Below are positions 33,444 to 43,576 of a stretch of 64,000 nucleotides of DNA, piece by piece. The stretch lies in contig NZ_JACMSF010000035.1 of the NCBI RefSeq assembly GCF_014257025.1, positions 1 to 64,000 on the forward strand, in the 5' to 3' direction. The first letter of the stretch is position 1. Each line of letters begins with the position of its first letter. The translations under genes were made by a program, and so were the position numbers. A model generated the notes under the pieces. That model was not told the DNA's origin, did no database searches, and worked only from the letters and a program-made list of their open reading frames with translations. The stretch comes from Streptomyces cupreus (lineage in GTDB: Bacteria; Actinomycetota; Actinomycetes; Streptomycetales; Streptomycetaceae).

Positions 33444-34319
33444 TCAGTCGCCGGCGATGGAGATCTGGCTCTCCTGCATCGGGTTCTTGTCGGCGTACCG
33501 CACCAGGTCGAGGAAGCGCGAGTCGCCGACGACTGCCAGCAGTTCCTCGCTGGTGACCGGGGCGGAGGTCGTGGCGTTTGTGTCCGGGGTGACGGTGAGT
33601 GCGACATCGCTGTTCCCGTAGGAGAAATAGACCATGGTGGCCGTGGTCTCCGGTGAGTCGGAGAGCATGCGGTACGAGATCGCCTCGATGCCGCCGGGCA
33701 GGGTGGTCCGTTCACAGCTGCCGCCCTTGAGGGCGCCCGGCTCGTCGGGGCAGGGCTTCGGGCCGGAGCCGCCGCCGGACGGCCGTACGGAGAAGATGAC
33801 GGGGAACACCTTGCCGTCGTCGGTCTCGCCCTGGTAGCGCCGCACTTCGAGGTCGACCGGCCGGATCAGGCCGACCGCGTCCGGCAGCAGCTCGTCGAGG
33901 AGGACGGCCACCCGCTGCTGGAAATCCTCCCGCTGTTTCCGCTCGGCGGGCGGCAGGTCGGCCATGGCCGTTTCCTCATCGCTCGTGGGTTCGATGTGCA
34001 CCGGCGTGCGGTACGCCTCCGGCTCCTGCACCGGGGTGGGCGACTCGCTCGGCTCGGGGGTGCCGCTCGCGGCGGGTCGGACCGTCGTCCCACCGTCGCC
34101 CCCGGCCGGCAGCCCCACGGCGCCGACCACTGCTGCCCCGGCCACACAGACGATCCCGGCGGCGATAGCGAGACGGGCACGCGCCCTGCGGCGGCGGCCC
34201 TGGGTGACCGCGGTGGGCACCAGGTCGTGCACCGGCGGCAGTTCCGCCACCGTCCGTTCCATCGCGTCCCTGACCAGCAGGGCGTTCCGCTGGTCGTCCT
34301 CGGGCATGTTGTCTCCCAT
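33444..34319 (-). CDS. Membrane protein paired with an ECF sigma factor (putative anti-sigma)
   Basis: 291 residues. An N-terminal cytoplasmic part of about 45 residues has ELPPVHDLVPTAVTQGRRRRAR. One membrane segment (LAIAAGIVCVAGAAVVGAVGL) and a large exported domain follow, with a Thr/Pro/Glu-rich linker and one Cys pair (KPCPDEPG, GGSCERT). It begins 9 bp after the sigma-factor stop, so the two are translated as a unit. The layout fits the membrane partners of SigE-family sigma factors in Streptomyces. No ZAS zinc motif (H-x3-C-x2-C) is present, so the anti-sigma role is inference from gene order. Confidence 0.8.
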   Translation of the reverse strand: MGDNMPEDDQRNALLVRDAMERTVAELPPVHDLVPTAVTQGRRRRARARLAIAAGIVCVAGAAVVGAVGLPAGGDGGTTVRPAASGTPEPSESPTPVQEPEAYRTPVHIEPTSDEETAMADLPPAERKQREDFQQRVAVLLDELLPDAVGLIRPVDLEVRRYQGETDDGKVFPVIFSVRPSGGGSGPKPCPDEPGALKGGSCERTTLPGGIEAISYRMLSDSPETTATMVYFSYGNSDVALTVTPDTNATTSAPVTSEELLAVVGDSRFLDLVRYADKNPMQESQISIAGD

Positions 34320-34328
34320 GGCGGCTCC

Positions 34329-34862
34329 TCAGCTCTCCGTGGTGTAGATGTGGGCCTCGCCCAGTTGCGCGCGCAGCTTGGCCAGGGAGCGTGAGCACTG
34401 GCTCTTGACCGTGGATTCGCTGCAGTTCAGAAGCTCGGCGACGGACTCGACGCTCTGGTCCTCCCAGTACCGCAGCACGACCATGGCCCGGGCCCTGGGC
34501 GGCAGCACGGCCAGTGCCGACAGCAGGGTCACCCGCCGATCGGCGTGCTCGGGCGCGGGCCGGGAGCCGGGGCGGGAGTGCGCCAGCAGATCACGCAGCC
34601 GACGCCGCCGCTCGGCCAGATAGGTGCGGGTCAGCACGGTCCTGGCATAGGCCTCGATGTGGTCGGCGGCGCTCGCCCGCCGCCAGTGCTGGAACAGCTT
34701 GGCGAGCGTGGTCTGCGTCAGGTCCCGGGCCGTCTCCGGGTCCCCGCACAGCAGGTACGCGGTCCGGTACAGCCGTCTCTGGCGCGCCCGGGCGAAAGTC
34801 TCGAAGCTCTCGGGCGCCCGGGAGCGCCCTGGTGCTTCGGAGCCCCGGCCGTTCTCCGGCAT
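34329..34862 (-). CDS. SigE-family ECF RNA polymerase sigma factor
   Basis: 177 residues. Region 2 (FETFARARQRRLYRTAYLLCGD, ARDLTQTTLAKLFQHW) and region 4 (LSALAVLPPRARAMVVLRYWEDQSVESVAELLNCSESTVKSQCSRSLAKLR) are complete. It belongs to the SigE-like group common in actinobacteria (region 2 with YRTAYLLCGD). The ATG at 34862 (MPENGRGSEA) follows GAGAGGAG. Its partner membrane protein is immediately downstream. The target promoter is unknown. A GGAAC lies about 35 bp upstream, possibly part of an autoregulated promoter, but no matching -10 is certain. Confidence 0.9.
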   Translation of the reverse strand: MPENGRGSEAPGRSRAPESFETFARARQRRLYRTAYLLCGDPETARDLTQTTLAKLFQHWRRASAADHIEAYARTVLTRTYLAERRRRLRDLLAHSRPGSRPAPEHADRRVTLLSALAVLPPRARAMVVLRYWEDQSVESVAELLNCSESTVKSQCSRSLAKLRAQLGEAHIYTTES

Positions 34863-35056
34863 CTGTTCTCCTCTCAGAAGCCCTGTCAAGGGGCTCTGTT
34901 CCTGTCACCCCTCTTCAGAGCGCTGCCGCACGCCAAAGGTTGAAAGGAGGATTCACTCGGTCCGCCGGCTGCACCGCATGGCGGTCGCACGCACGACACG
35001 CCGCCGGATGGTCCATCCGACCTGTTCGCGACCTTTCGGACCATACAGTGCTGAAT

Positions 35057-36118
35057 ATGGTGAAATTTCATATTGCCTACCTGGCATGTACCGCAGCGAT
35101 CATCGGGGCGGCGTTCGGGGCCGCCCCGCCCGTGGGTGCCGACCCAATGATCCATGTGGTCTTTCCAGGGGAGTCGATCCAGAAAGTGGTGGACGCTGCC
35201 GAGCCGGGAGACACCGTTCTCCTGACCGCCGGCACATACCGCGAGAGCGTCAATGTGAGCACGTCCGGGATCACCCTGCGCGGCATGGGCCCCAGCACCG
35301 TCATCGAACCGGGCACGAAGAAGGACGCCAACAGGTGTGCCGAGGAAGGCAACGGCATCTGCGTGGTCGGGACGAAGGACCGCAACGTCGAGGGCGTCAC
35401 CGTCGCTTCCCTGACAGTGACCGGCTTCGCGAGCACCGGAGTGTTCGCCCAGGCGACCGACGGGCTGACCGTGCGGAACGTGACCGCGGTGAAGAACGGG
35501 GTGTGGGGGATCGCCCAGGAGCGTTCGGTCCGCGGGGTGTTCCGGAAGAACACCGCCCGGGACAACGGCGACGCCGGACTGTTCCTCGCGAACACGATCA
35601 AGGCCGAGGAAGGCGCCGCGAACACCGAAGGAGCGGTGGTCGAACGCAACCGCCTGGAAGGCAACCGGATCGGCATCACCGTCCGGCGCCTGCGGAACCT
35701 CACCGTCGCGAACAACCACCTCACCGGCAACTGCGCGGGCGTCTTCGTCGTCGGCGACGAGAACAAGCCGAGGGCCGGCGCCCTGACCGTGCGCGACAAC
35801 CACATCGCGCGCAACAACAAGTCCTGCCCGAAGACCGCACGGCTGGACGCGTTGCAGGGCTCCGGCATCGTGCTGACCGGTGCCGAGGACACCCTGGTGA
35901 CGCGGAACCTCATCATGGGCAACGTCGGTGCCTCCCGGTTGTCGGGCGGCATCGTCCTGTTCAAGAGCCTCGTGGGCACCACCAGCGAGCGGAACCGGAT
36001 CACCGGCAACGTGCTGGTGGGCAACGCCCCGGCGGACCTCGTCAACACGGACACCGGCGAGGGCAACACCTTCGAAGGCAACTCCTGCCAGGCGTCCATG
36101 CCTGCGGGACTGTGCTGA
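35057..36118 (+). CDS. Secreted right-handed parallel beta-helix protein
   Basis: 353 residues. A short signal peptide (MVKFHIAYLACTAAIIGAAFGA, cleavage near VGADP) precedes a beta-helix domain with repeating N-x-hydrophobic turns (GLTVRNVTAVKNGVWGIA, VFRKNTARDNGDAGLF, LTVANNHLTGNCAGVFV, NRITGNVLVGN). The opening IQKVVDAAEPGDTVLLTAGTY is the usual start of NosD/PbH1-type domains. These domains occur in polysaccharide lyases and surface adhesins; no catalytic residues stand out. No ribosome site is visible. TACAGT ends 7 nt before the ATG, so the mRNA may be leaderless. The gene reads away from the sigma-factor gene. Confidence 0.82.
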   Translation: MVKFHIAYLACTAAIIGAAFGAAPPVGADPMIHVVFPGESIQKVVDAAEPGDTVLLTAGTYRESVNVSTSGITLRGMGPSTVIEPGTKKDANRCAEEGNGICVVGTKDRNVEGVTVASLTVTGFASTGVFAQATDGLTVRNVTAVKNGVWGIAQERSVRGVFRKNTARDNGDAGLFLANTIKAEEGAANTEGAVVERNRLEGNRIGITVRRLRNLTVANNHLTGNCAGVFVVGDENKPRAGALTVRDNHIARNNKSCPKTARLDALQGSGIVLTGAEDTLVTRNLIMGNVGASRLSGGIVLFKSLVGTTSERNRITGNVLVGNAPADLVNTDTGEGNTFEGNSCQASMPAGLC

Positions 36119-36160
36119 CCGGCCGTGGTCGCTCATGAACTCGAAGAAGGAAGACGGCAT

Positions 36161-37189
36161 ATGACGACCGCTCAGACCGCCCCGCCGCCGTCCATGCGGC
36201 TCAGGGAGCTCGTGTTCGGGGCGGCCTGTGCGGCCGCCCTCCGCGCGGCCGCCCGGCTGGGGGTCGCCGACGCCCTCGGTGACGGCCCGATGGCCGTGGA
36301 GGATCTCGCGGCGGCGGTGAAGACCGAACCGAAGCCGCTGCGGCGGCTGTTGCGTGCCCTGTCCTGCTACGGCGTCTTCGCCGAGCAGCAGGACGGGACG
36401 TTCACGCACACCGACATGTCCCGGCTGCTGCGCGAGGACGATCCGAACAGCCTGCGCGCCATCTCCCTGTGGTGCACCGAGCCGTGGACCTGGGGCGCGT
36501 GGCCGAGGCTTGACGAGGCGGTGCGCTCGGGCCGCAACGTGGTCGAGGACCTGTACGGCAAGGAGTTCTTCGTCTACCTCAACGAGGACGCCCCGGAGTC
36601 GGCCGATGTCTTCAACCGTGCCATGACGACGTCCAGCGTGCAGTCCGCGCGGGATGTCGCCGAGTTCCTCGATCTGTCGGGGAGTTCGTCGGTCGCCGAC
36701 ATCGGCGGCGGTCAGGGACATGTGGTGGCGAGCCTGCTGGAGAAGTACCCCTCGCTCCACGGGAGCCTGCTCGACCTGCCGCGCGTGGTGGAGAACGCCG
36801 ATCCACGGCTGCGGGCGGGCGGCGTGCTCGCGGACCGGGTGCGCATCGTGCCCGGCGACTGCCGCGAGGCCATCCCGGTCCGGGCCGATGTGTACATCAT
36901 CAAGAACATCCTGGAGTGGGACGACGACAGTACCGCCCGGACCCTGCGCAACGTCATCGAGGCGGGCGGTCCCGGAGCGCGGGTCGTGGTCATCGAGAAC
37001 CTCGTCGACGACACACCGTCCATGCGGTTCAGCACGGCCATGGACCTGCTGCTGCTCCTGAATGTCGGAGGGGCCAAGCACACCACCGAGAGCATGGTCG
37101 CCCGGCTGACGGACGCGGGCCTGGTCATCGACGGCATCCGCCCGGTCAACCCCTACCTGCACGCGTTCGACTGCACCGTCCCCGGATGA
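36161..37189 (+). CDS. SAM-dependent O-methyltransferase (pigment-cluster type)
   Basis: 342 residues. An N-terminal dimerisation/winged-helix domain (AARLGVADALGDGPMAVEDLAAAV, LRRLLRALSCYGVF) is followed by an O-methyltransferase-2 fold. The SAM motif is VADIGGGQGHVVASLL near residue 184. Further blocks are RVRIVPGDCREAIPVRADVYIIKNILEWDDD, with the catalytic His position replaced by Asn-Ile (the usual motif is LHDWDD), and GARVVVIENLVDD. It converges on the pigment operon, separated by a 22-bp stem terminator. Homologues tailor aromatic polyketides, and its place here suggests a role in spore pigment. The altered LHDW-type motif may affect activity. Confidence 0.85.
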   Translation: MTTAQTAPPPSMRLRELVFGAACAAALRAAARLGVADALGDGPMAVEDLAAAVKTEPKPLRRLLRALSCYGVFAEQQDGTFTHTDMSRLLREDDPNSLRAISLWCTEPWTWGAWPRLDEAVRSGRNVVEDLYGKEFFVYLNEDAPESADVFNRAMTTSSVQSARDVAEFLDLSGSSSVADIGGGQGHVVASLLEKYPSLHGSLLDLPRVVENADPRLRAGGVLADRVRIVPGDCREAIPVRADVYIIKNILEWDDDSTARTLRNVIEAGGPGARVVVIENLVDDTPSMRFSTAMDLLLLLNVGGAKHTTESMVARLTDAGLVIDGIRPVNPYLHAFDCTVPG

Positions 37190-37212
37190 CCACGTCCCGG
37201 ACAGATCCCGCA

Positions 37213-37263
37213 GACCGCCGGTCGCCGGGCACGCAACCCTCGCGTGCCCGGCGACCGGCGGTC
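37213..37263. terminator. Very strong bidirectional terminator
   Basis: Arms of 22 bp (37213-37234 and 37242-37263) are perfectly complementary around a 7-nt loop. The hairpin lies between the convergent methyltransferase gene and the last cyclase gene of the pigment operon. Confidence 0.85.
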
Positions 37264-37274
37264 GAACGGCCGGT

Positions 37275-37607
37275 TCAGGAGGCGGTGTCCCGCTCCCAGC
37301 GGTAGAAGCACCGCGCCATCGCGTCCTTCGGCGAACGCCAGGTCGCCGGGTCGTACGCGGTGACGTACGCCGACAGCCGTTCACTGATGTCCCGGAACTC
37401 GGGGTGCCCGGCCAACTTCGCGATGGCGGGGCCGGGGTCCTGCTCGGACTCGATGAGGTGCAGATACACGTCGTCGAACTGGAAGAGGCTGCGCCGGGCG
37501 ACCCCCACGAGGTGCGGCAGCTCTCCCCGGTCCGACTCCTCGAACACCTCGGCGATGTCCTGGGCCGACCCCGGGGCCATACGGGCGACGATCAGGGATT
37601 GGTGCAT
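37275..37607 (-). CDS. TcmI-family polyketide cyclase (WhiE ORFVII type)
   Basis: 110 residues. The fold and motifs of the TcmI ferredoxin-like cyclase family are present: MAPGSAQDIAEVFEESDRGELPHLVGV, SLFQFDDVYLHLIE, and the C-terminal WRSPKDAMARCFYRW. It closes later rings of an aromatic polyketide. It is the last gene of the operon, 19 bp after the aromatase gene, and ends at the strong terminator. Order and size match WhiE ORFVII of the spore pigment pathway. Confidence 0.93.
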   Translation of the reverse strand: MHQSLIVARMAPGSAQDIAEVFEESDRGELPHLVGVARRSLFQFDDVYLHLIESEQDPGPAIAKLAGHPEFRDISERLSAYVTAYDPATWRSPKDAMARCFYRWERDTAS

Positions 37608-37626
37608 CGTCCTGTCCTCCGTCGGA

Positions 37627-38365
<739 letters not shown>

Positions 38366-38423
38366 GCGGTTTCTCTCCTTGCTTCGTGACAGGTGCTTCG
38401 TGATGTGTGCTCGCGATGCCTCG

Positions 38424-39674
38424 CTACGAGGCGTCGCCGGCGCCGAGCCGTAGCACCAGCGCCGAGTTCGACCCCATGAGTCCTCGGCTGAGGACCAGCG
38501 CCGTGCGCGGCTCGGCGGCACGGGCGCGGGTGGTGACGAGGTCGAGGTCGTGGCAGATGTCGAAGACGTTGGGGGTGGGCGGGATCACGCCGTGCTCCAT
38601 CGCGAGCACCGCCGCCGCCGCGTCCAGCACGGGGGCCGCGCCGTAGCCCCGGCCGATGGCGGTCTTCGGCGCCGTGACGGGGACGCGTGTGCCGTGCGTG
38701 CCGAGGGCGTCGGCGATCGCCAGCGCCTCGGCGCGGTCCGCCTCCGGTACGCCGAGGGCGTCCGCGAAGACCACGTCGATCTCCTCGGGGGCGCAGCCGG
38801 CCTCGCGCAGGGCGCCCCGGATCGCCTCGGCCAGCCCTTCCCGGGACTGCTCCCAGCGGGAGGCACCGGTGAACGTCGCCGCGTGTCCCGCCAGGACGGC
38901 CCGTACGGGCGCGCCCCGTTCCCGGGCCGCCGCCTCGGCCTCCACGACGAGCATGGCGCCGCCCTCGGCCGGCACGAACCCGCAGGCCGCGGCGGTGAAG
39001 GGGCGGTAGGCCCGCTCCGGGTCCTCGACGGTGCTCAACTCCCCGTAACCGAGCTGGCAGACCACCGAATAGGGGGCCAGCGGCGCCTCGGTCGCGCCGG
39101 CCACCATCACATCGGTGCCGCGCCGCACGGCCCGCGCCGCGTGCGCCAGCGCGTCCAGCCCGCCGGCCTCGTCGGAGGCGATCACCCCGCAGGGGCCCTT
39201 GAAGCCGCGGCGGATGGAGATCTGGCCAGTGCTCGCGGCGTAGAACCAGGCGATGGACTGGTACGGCCCCACGAAGCGGCTGCCCTTGGACCACAGCTGT
39301 TGCAGCTCACGCTGCCCGAACTCGCCGCCGCCGGAACCGGCCGCGGTGACCACGCCGACGGAGAACGGCGCGGCGTCGGTGGCGGGCCGGTCGAGGCCGG
39401 CGTCGTCGAGGGCGAGGTCGGCCGCGGCCATCGCGAAGTGCGTGAACCTGTCGGTCTGGACGAGGTAGCGCTCTTCGATCGCCGACGGCGGGTCGAAGTC
39501 CCGGATCTGGCCGGCCACCCGCAGCGGCAGGTGCTCGCATCCTTCGCGGGCGACCCGGTCCAGGACGCTGATGCCCTCCCTGGTGGACTTCCAGAAGGTC
39601 TCGGTGCTGGTTCCGTTGGGCGCGACCACGCCGATTCCGGTGACGGCCGCGCGCCTAGGATGCGGTTCGCTCAT
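38424..39674 (-). CDS. KS-beta / chain length factor of the pigment PKS (WhiE ORFIV type)
   Basis: 416 residues with the KS fold, but the active-site Cys is replaced: the block [16 protein letters not shown] has Glu169 exactly where KS-alpha has Cys169. Most chain length factors carry Gln there. His positions of active KS enzymes are also lost. The subunit pairs with KS-alpha and sets chain length. Its ATG overlaps the KS-alpha stop (ATGA), giving translational coupling. The N-terminus reads [21 protein letters not shown]. Confidence 0.95.
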   Translation of the reverse strand: MSEPHPRRAAVTGIGVVAPNGTSTETFWKSTREGISVLDRVAREGCEHLPLRVAGQIRDFDPPSAIEERYLVQTDRFTHFAMAAADLALDDAGLDRPATDAAPFSVGVVTAAGSGGGEFGQRELQQLWSKGSRFVGPYQSIAWFYAASTGQISIRRGFKGPCGVIASDEAGGLDALAHAARAVRRGTDVMVAGATEAPLAPYSVVCQLGYGELSTVEDPERAYRPFTAAACGFVPAEGGAMLVVEAEAAARERGAPVRAVLAGHAATFTGASRWEQSREGLAEAIRGALREAGCAPEEIDVVFADALGVPEADRAEALAIADALGTHGTRVPVTAPKTAIGRGYGAAPVLDAAAAVLAMEHGVIPPTPNVFDICHDLDLVTTRARAAEPRTALVLSRGLMGSNSALVLRLGAGDAS

Positions 39675-40939
39675 TCGGTCTTCTCCCTCGGCAGGTTCAG
39701 GATCACCGCGGACTGGAAGCCGCCGAACCCACTGCCCACGGAGAGCACGCTGCTCAGTCTTCGCTCGCGAGCGACGCGCGGGACGTAGTCCAGGTCGCAC
39801 TCGGGGTCCGGGGTCTCGTAGTTCGCGGTGGGCGGGACGACCTGGTGAGTCAGGGCCAGCGCACAGGCGGCGACTTCGATCGCCCCGATCGCGCCGAGGG
39901 AATGGCCCACCATGGATTTGATGGAGCTCATGGGCGTGTCATAGGCGTGCGCGCCCAGAACCCGTTTGACCGCGGCCGTCTCGTGCCGGTCGTTCTGCTG
40001 GGTGCCCGACCCGTGCGCGTTGACGTAGTCGATCGCGGTGGCGTCGAGGCGGGCCTGGTCGAGGGCGCCCTCGATGGCCCGGGCCATCTCCAGGCCCTCG
40101 GTGGTCAGACCGGTCATGTGGTAGGCGTTGCCGAAGGTGGCGTAGCCGCTGATCTCGCAGTACACCTGGGCGCCGCGGGCCAGGGCGTGGTCCAGCTCCT
40201 CCAGGACGAGTACGGCGCCGCCCTCGCCCATGACGAACCCGTTGCGGTCCGCGTCGAAGGGGCGGGAGGCGTGGGCGGGATCGTCGTTGTTGGGGGAGGT
40301 GGCTTTGATCGCGTCGAAGCACGCCATGGTGATCGGGGAGATCGGCGAGTCCGACGCCCCGGCTATGCAGACGTCGGCCCGGCCCTCCTCGATCGTGTGG
40401 AAGGCGTACCCGACCGCGTCGAGCCCCGAGGTGCAGCCCGTGGAGACGGTCTGCACCGGCCCGCGGGCCTCGAACCGCTCCGCCACCGTCGAGGCGAGGG
40501 TGCTGGGCGCGAACGCCCGTTGGAGGTGGGGGCCCGCTTCCCGGTGATCCACGTCCCAGCGTTGCCCGTGGCTGCTGACCAGGACGTAGTCGTGTTCCAG
40601 CCGGGTGGTTCCGCCGACCGCGGTGCCCAGCGAGACCCCGACCCGCCAGGGGTTCTCCAGGGCGAGGTCGAGGCCGGAGTCCCGTATCGCCTCCTCGCCG
40701 GCGACCAGGGCGAACTGGATGTACCGGTCGCACCGGGCGATCTGCTCCGCGTCCAGCCCGTGGGCCGCCGGGTCGAAGTCGCACTCGGCGGCGATCCTCG
40801 AACGCAGCCCGGCCGGGTCGAAGAACGTGATGCCGCGTGTCGCCGTGCGACCGCTGGCCAGGAGATCCCAGAACGCCGGGACACCGATGCCGCCCGGGGC
40901 GACGATGCCTATGCCGGTGACCGCCACGCGCCTGCTCAT
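39671..40939 (-). CDS. KS-alpha ketosynthase of the pigment PKS (WhiE ORFIII type)
   Basis: 422 residues. The catalytic Cys169 lies in [13 protein letters not shown]; the two His are in [14 protein letters not shown] and [14 protein letters not shown]. It performs decarboxylative condensation of malonyl-ACP units with KS-beta. The start ATG overlaps the cupin gene stop by ATGA and its own stop overlaps KS-beta, so cupin, KS-alpha and KS-beta form a tightly coupled block. The sequence style ([22 protein letters not shown]) is that of spore-pigment synthases. Confidence 0.96.
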   Translation of the reverse strand: MSRRVAVTGIGIVAPGGIGVPAFWDLLASGRTATRGITFFDPAGLRSRIAAECDFDPAAHGLDAEQIARCDRYIQFALVAGEEAIRDSGLDLALENPWRVGVSLGTAVGGTTRLEHDYVLVSSHGQRWDVDHREAGPHLQRAFAPSTLASTVAERFEARGPVQTVSTGCTSGLDAVGYAFHTIEEGRADVCIAGASDSPISPITMACFDAIKATSPNNDDPAHASRPFDADRNGFVMGEGGAVLVLEELDHALARGAQVYCEISGYATFGNAYHMTGLTTEGLEMARAIEGALDQARLDATAIDYVNAHGSGTQQNDRHETAAVKRVLGAHAYDTPMSSIKSMVGHSLGAIGAIEVAACALALTHQVVPPTANYETPDPECDLDYVPRVARERRLSSVLSVGSGFGGFQSAVILNLPREKTE

Positions 40940-41397
40940 GAGCGGACCTGAGGTGGCTCGGCCGCACGGCCCGTACCCGCGTGGGCCGCATCCACCGCGA
41001 TCGGCACGCCGTTGGCGTCCTCGGTGTCCACATGGCCGAGCGGCGGGCTCGGGGCCAGCGGTCCGAGGTGGAAGACCATGCGGGCCTCCACCCTGCCGAC
41101 GTTGCGGAAGCGGTGCCGCATATGGGCGGGGATCAGGAGCCCCTGCTCGGGTCGCAGTTCGTGGGGCTCGCCGTTCAGATCCACCTCCAGCTGCCCGCAG
41201 ATGACGTAGATGAACTCCTCGGAGTACGGGTGGTAGTGCTCCGCGATGCGGTCGCCGGGCTGCACGATGGCCACGCCCATGAAACCGCTGGTGGAGCCGA
41301 CTGCGGCGGGGGTGAGCATGGCGCGCAGATCGCCGCCGCGCCGGGTGTTGGGCTCGACCTCGCTGAGATCCACTATTGCGGGATGACGTTTGATCAC
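40936..41397 (-). CDS. Cupin protein of the pigment operon (SchB/WhiE ORFII type)
   Basis: 153 residues from the GTG at 41397, 6 nt after GGAGG. A double-stranded beta-helix cupin is seen in [25 protein letters not shown] (metal ligands His, His, Glu) and [15 protein letters not shown] with the last His. It is probably an oxygenase or a cyclisation helper acting on the polyketide. WhiE ORFII and SchB are homologues of unproven activity. The gene lies 74 bp after the SchA/CurD gene and overlaps KS-alpha. Confidence 0.9.
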   Translation of the reverse strand: MIKRHPAIVDLSEVEPNTRRGGDLRAMLTPAAVGSTSGFMGVAIVQPGDRIAEHYHPYSEEFIYVICGQLEVDLNGEPHELRPEQGLLIPAHMRHRFRNVGRVEARMVFHLGPLAPSPPLGHVDTEDANGVPIAVDAAHAGTGRAAEPPQVRS

Positions 41398-41471
41398 GAC
41401 GTTCCTCCGAACATGAGCTGCATCGACATGAGGCATGAGGCGTGGCCGGCACGGCGGCCCGGCGCCGCGAT

Positions 41472-42629
41472 TCAGGCGTCGGGCGCGCGGCGGTCGGTGA
41501 CGAGTTCCATGCGGGCGACCTTGAGCAGGCGAGCGGGGGCGATGTCCTTCAGCGCCGAAGCGTCCGCTCCGAGGGCTCCGCCGTCGAGGAGTTCCGTGAG
41601 CTCGGCCGCCGGGCCGCGATCCGTGAGCCCGAGCACCGGGCCGGGGTCGGTGTCGATCCCGCCGCGTACGTCGACCAGTCGCACCACGACGTCGTCGCGC
41701 TGGAAGATCGTGCTGCGCAGCACCGGTCCGTGCGGATCGTCCGCCGCCGCCTCGTCCTGACGGGCGAGCAACTCGGCCAGCCGCAGACCGCACCCCTCCC
41801 GGGCCGGGTAGTACAGCGCGTGCCGCACAACCTCCGGACTCTCCTGCCCTGCCGTCACATGGTGTACGGCGGGCAGCGCGGCGCGGGTGAAGAAGACCCG
41901 GGCGGACTCGGGATCATCGAGATCCCGGTCCTGCTCCAGATAGGGGTTGATGGCTTCCTCGACGGCCCGTACCTCGGGCTGCCGGGCGACGTGGCGCAGC
42001 GCGGCGAGCAGGTCGCCCCGCACCTCAATGGCCCGAACCACCCGGTTGCCGTGCATGAACAGCGAGGTGCGGCACAGCCGGGTGGTGTCGTCGACCCGTG
42101 GCTCGGGGGAGGTGTAGCCGGCGAGGATCTTCGCGACGGTCTTCTCACTGCCCGGCTTGACCGTGAAGGTGAGCGCATGCCGGATCAGGCCGTCACCGAT
42201 CCTGGGCGACGTCTGGAGCCGGCGCTTCCCGGCCTCGGCTCCCACCGCCGGGCCGCCGGTCTCGCGGACGATGTGGAAGCGGAGCGACCTGGTGTCCCGG
42301 ACACAGCTGTGCAGGGGCTTCACCATCTGCACGTGCTCCTCGCTGTTCACCCAGGTGAGGAAGGGCGGGGCGCTCTCCCACTCACTTGTGATGAGCCATT
42401 GGGAGGGGTTCTCGATGGACTGGCACAGTTGGTCGCTGACATGCCCGGGCACGGAAGCAACCTGGTTGCACAGATCCTCGTACGCCTCAAGGAACTGCTG
42501 CTGGGCTCCGTCGTAGACGTCCACCAACAGGACGACACGGAGCCTGGAGCCGTCGAACACGGACTGCGAGACACGCTGCGACGCCTGTTGCGTAGGCGGT
42601 TCCGAAATTCGGTCGGACGTGGTGGTCAT
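41472..42629 (-). CDS. SchA/CurD-like protein (WhiE ORFI type)
   Basis: 385 residues. The N-terminal third is an ABM/dimeric ferredoxin-like fold ([56 protein letters not shown]). The rest carries further SchA/CurD repeats ([71 protein letters not shown]). SchA/CurD and WhiE ORFI open spore-pigment operons and are of unknown function, perhaps monooxygenase or deposition related. The ATG at 42629 begins [12 protein letters not shown]. It is the first gene of the operon; the promoter lies in the 150 bp before it but no WhiG-type or other box was recognised there. Confidence 0.88.
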   Translation of the reverse strand: MTTTSDRISEPPTQQASQRVSQSVFDGSRLRVVLLVDVYDGAQQQFLEAYEDLCNQVASVPGHVSDQLCQSIENPSQWLITSEWESAPPFLTWVNSEEHVQMVKPLHSCVRDTRSLRFHIVRETGGPAVGAEAGKRRLQTSPRIGDGLIRHALTFTVKPGSEKTVAKILAGYTSPEPRVDDTTRLCRTSLFMHGNRVVRAIEVRGDLLAALRHVARQPEVRAVEEAINPYLEQDRDLDDPESARVFFTRAALPAVHHVTAGQESPEVVRHALYYPAREGCGLRLAELLARQDEAAADDPHGPVLRSTIFQRDDVVVRLVDVRGGIDTDPGPVLGLTDRGPAAELTELLDGGALGADASALKDIAPARLLKVARMELVTDRRAPDA

Positions 42630-42779
42630 CTTGCGTGCATCTCCTTCGTGGGCAGAGGCGGATGAGCGTCGGCCACATGGGGATGACGTCGGCTTGCCTC
42701 GATCCTGAGCCCGCCTCCGGAGGCGCGCGACTCGTATGCACCGTGGGGGTGACCCGCCGGCTCGGCAGGCGGGGCCGGC

Positions 42780-43457
42780 TCAGGCGAGGTGGGCGAAGAC
42801 CACCAGGTTGTCCGTGTAGTCCTTGGCCGTACGGTCGTAGTCACCCGCACAGGTGATGAGCCGGGCCTGGGCCTGGGCCGTGTCGCCGTACACACGTCGG
42901 CTGGGGAAGTGCTCCTTGTCGAACGTCTCCACGCTGTCGACCACGAAGGACGCTCTGCGCCCGTCAGCTCGTTCGACGTGGAAGGCGTCCCCCTTCTTCA
43001 GGTTTCTGAGGTTCGCGAACACGGCCGCCGATGTTGCCGTGTCGACATGCCCGGCGATGATCGACGTGCCCGTCTCCCCGGGGGACGCTCCCTTGGCGTA
43101 CCAGCCGACGAGGTTGACATCGTCGGCGGGAGGAGGATTGAGCTGGCCCGTGCGACCGATGGCGAGATCCGTGAACGGGGCGTCGACCGAGATTTTCGGA
43201 ATGAGCAGGCGCACGGGCCTCGATCGCGGCAGATGCTTCCCCACCGGCTGCCCGGCCGGCGGAGCCGGCGCGGAGGCGTGTGCGACCCGCGGCGGGAGGG
43301 GGGCTTCGGACGGCGAGTCGTTACTGCCGAACAGGCCCACGGTCAGCGCCAGGAGCGCTACGGCGCCCATCATCACCTTGGTGTGGGGTCCCCGCACGGT
43401 CGGGGCCGGTTCGTTGCAGCCAAGGTTGTCGGCGGGGGAAGAAGGACGAACTGCCAT
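42780..43457 (-). CDS. Class F sortase
   Basis: 225 residues. One N-terminal membrane anchor (VMMGAVALLALTVGLFG) and a Pro/Ala-rich linker precede the sortase beta-barrel (RLLIPKISVDAPFTDLAIG). The catalytic triad is visible: His137 in IIAGHVDTA, Cys203 in LITCAGDYDR and Arg209 in the same motif. Class F sortases attach surface proteins in actinobacteria, but few substrates are known. The ATG at 43457 follows GAGGTGG. It lies 119 bp downstream of a repeat protein with a sorting-like tail, beyond a hairpin terminator. Confidence 0.92.
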   Translation of the reverse strand: MAVRPSSPADNLGCNEPAPTVRGPHTKVMMGAVALLALTVGLFGSNDSPSEAPLPPRVAHASAPAPPAGQPVGKHLPRSRPVRLLIPKISVDAPFTDLAIGRTGQLNPPPADDVNLVGWYAKGASPGETGTSIIAGHVDTATSAAVFANLRNLKKGDAFHVERADGRRASFVVDSVETFDKEHFPSRRVYGDTAQAQARLITCAGDYDRTAKDYTDNLVVFAHLA

Positions 43458-43520
43458 CGGACACCACCTCACCAGGGCGCGGCAGCAAATCGGACGGACG
43501 GGGCACGGGGAAAGCCGGCA

Positions 43521-43551
43521 TGGCCGCCACGCGGCACGCGCGTGGCGGCCA
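43521..43551 (-). terminator. Terminator between the surface protein and sortase genes
   Basis: TGGCCGCCACGCG (43521-43533) and CGCGTGGCGGCCA (43539-43551) pair perfectly over 13 bp with a 5-nt loop. The hairpin lies 25 bp after the surface protein stop and may limit read-through into the sortase gene. Confidence 0.7.
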
Positions 43552-43576
43552 CTGCGGCTATCGCATCCGGCATGGG

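Noticed and set aside
34886-37384. 832-codon minus-strand frame
   Set aside because: Runs antisense through the beta-helix and methyltransferase genes and through the strong terminator; no motifs.
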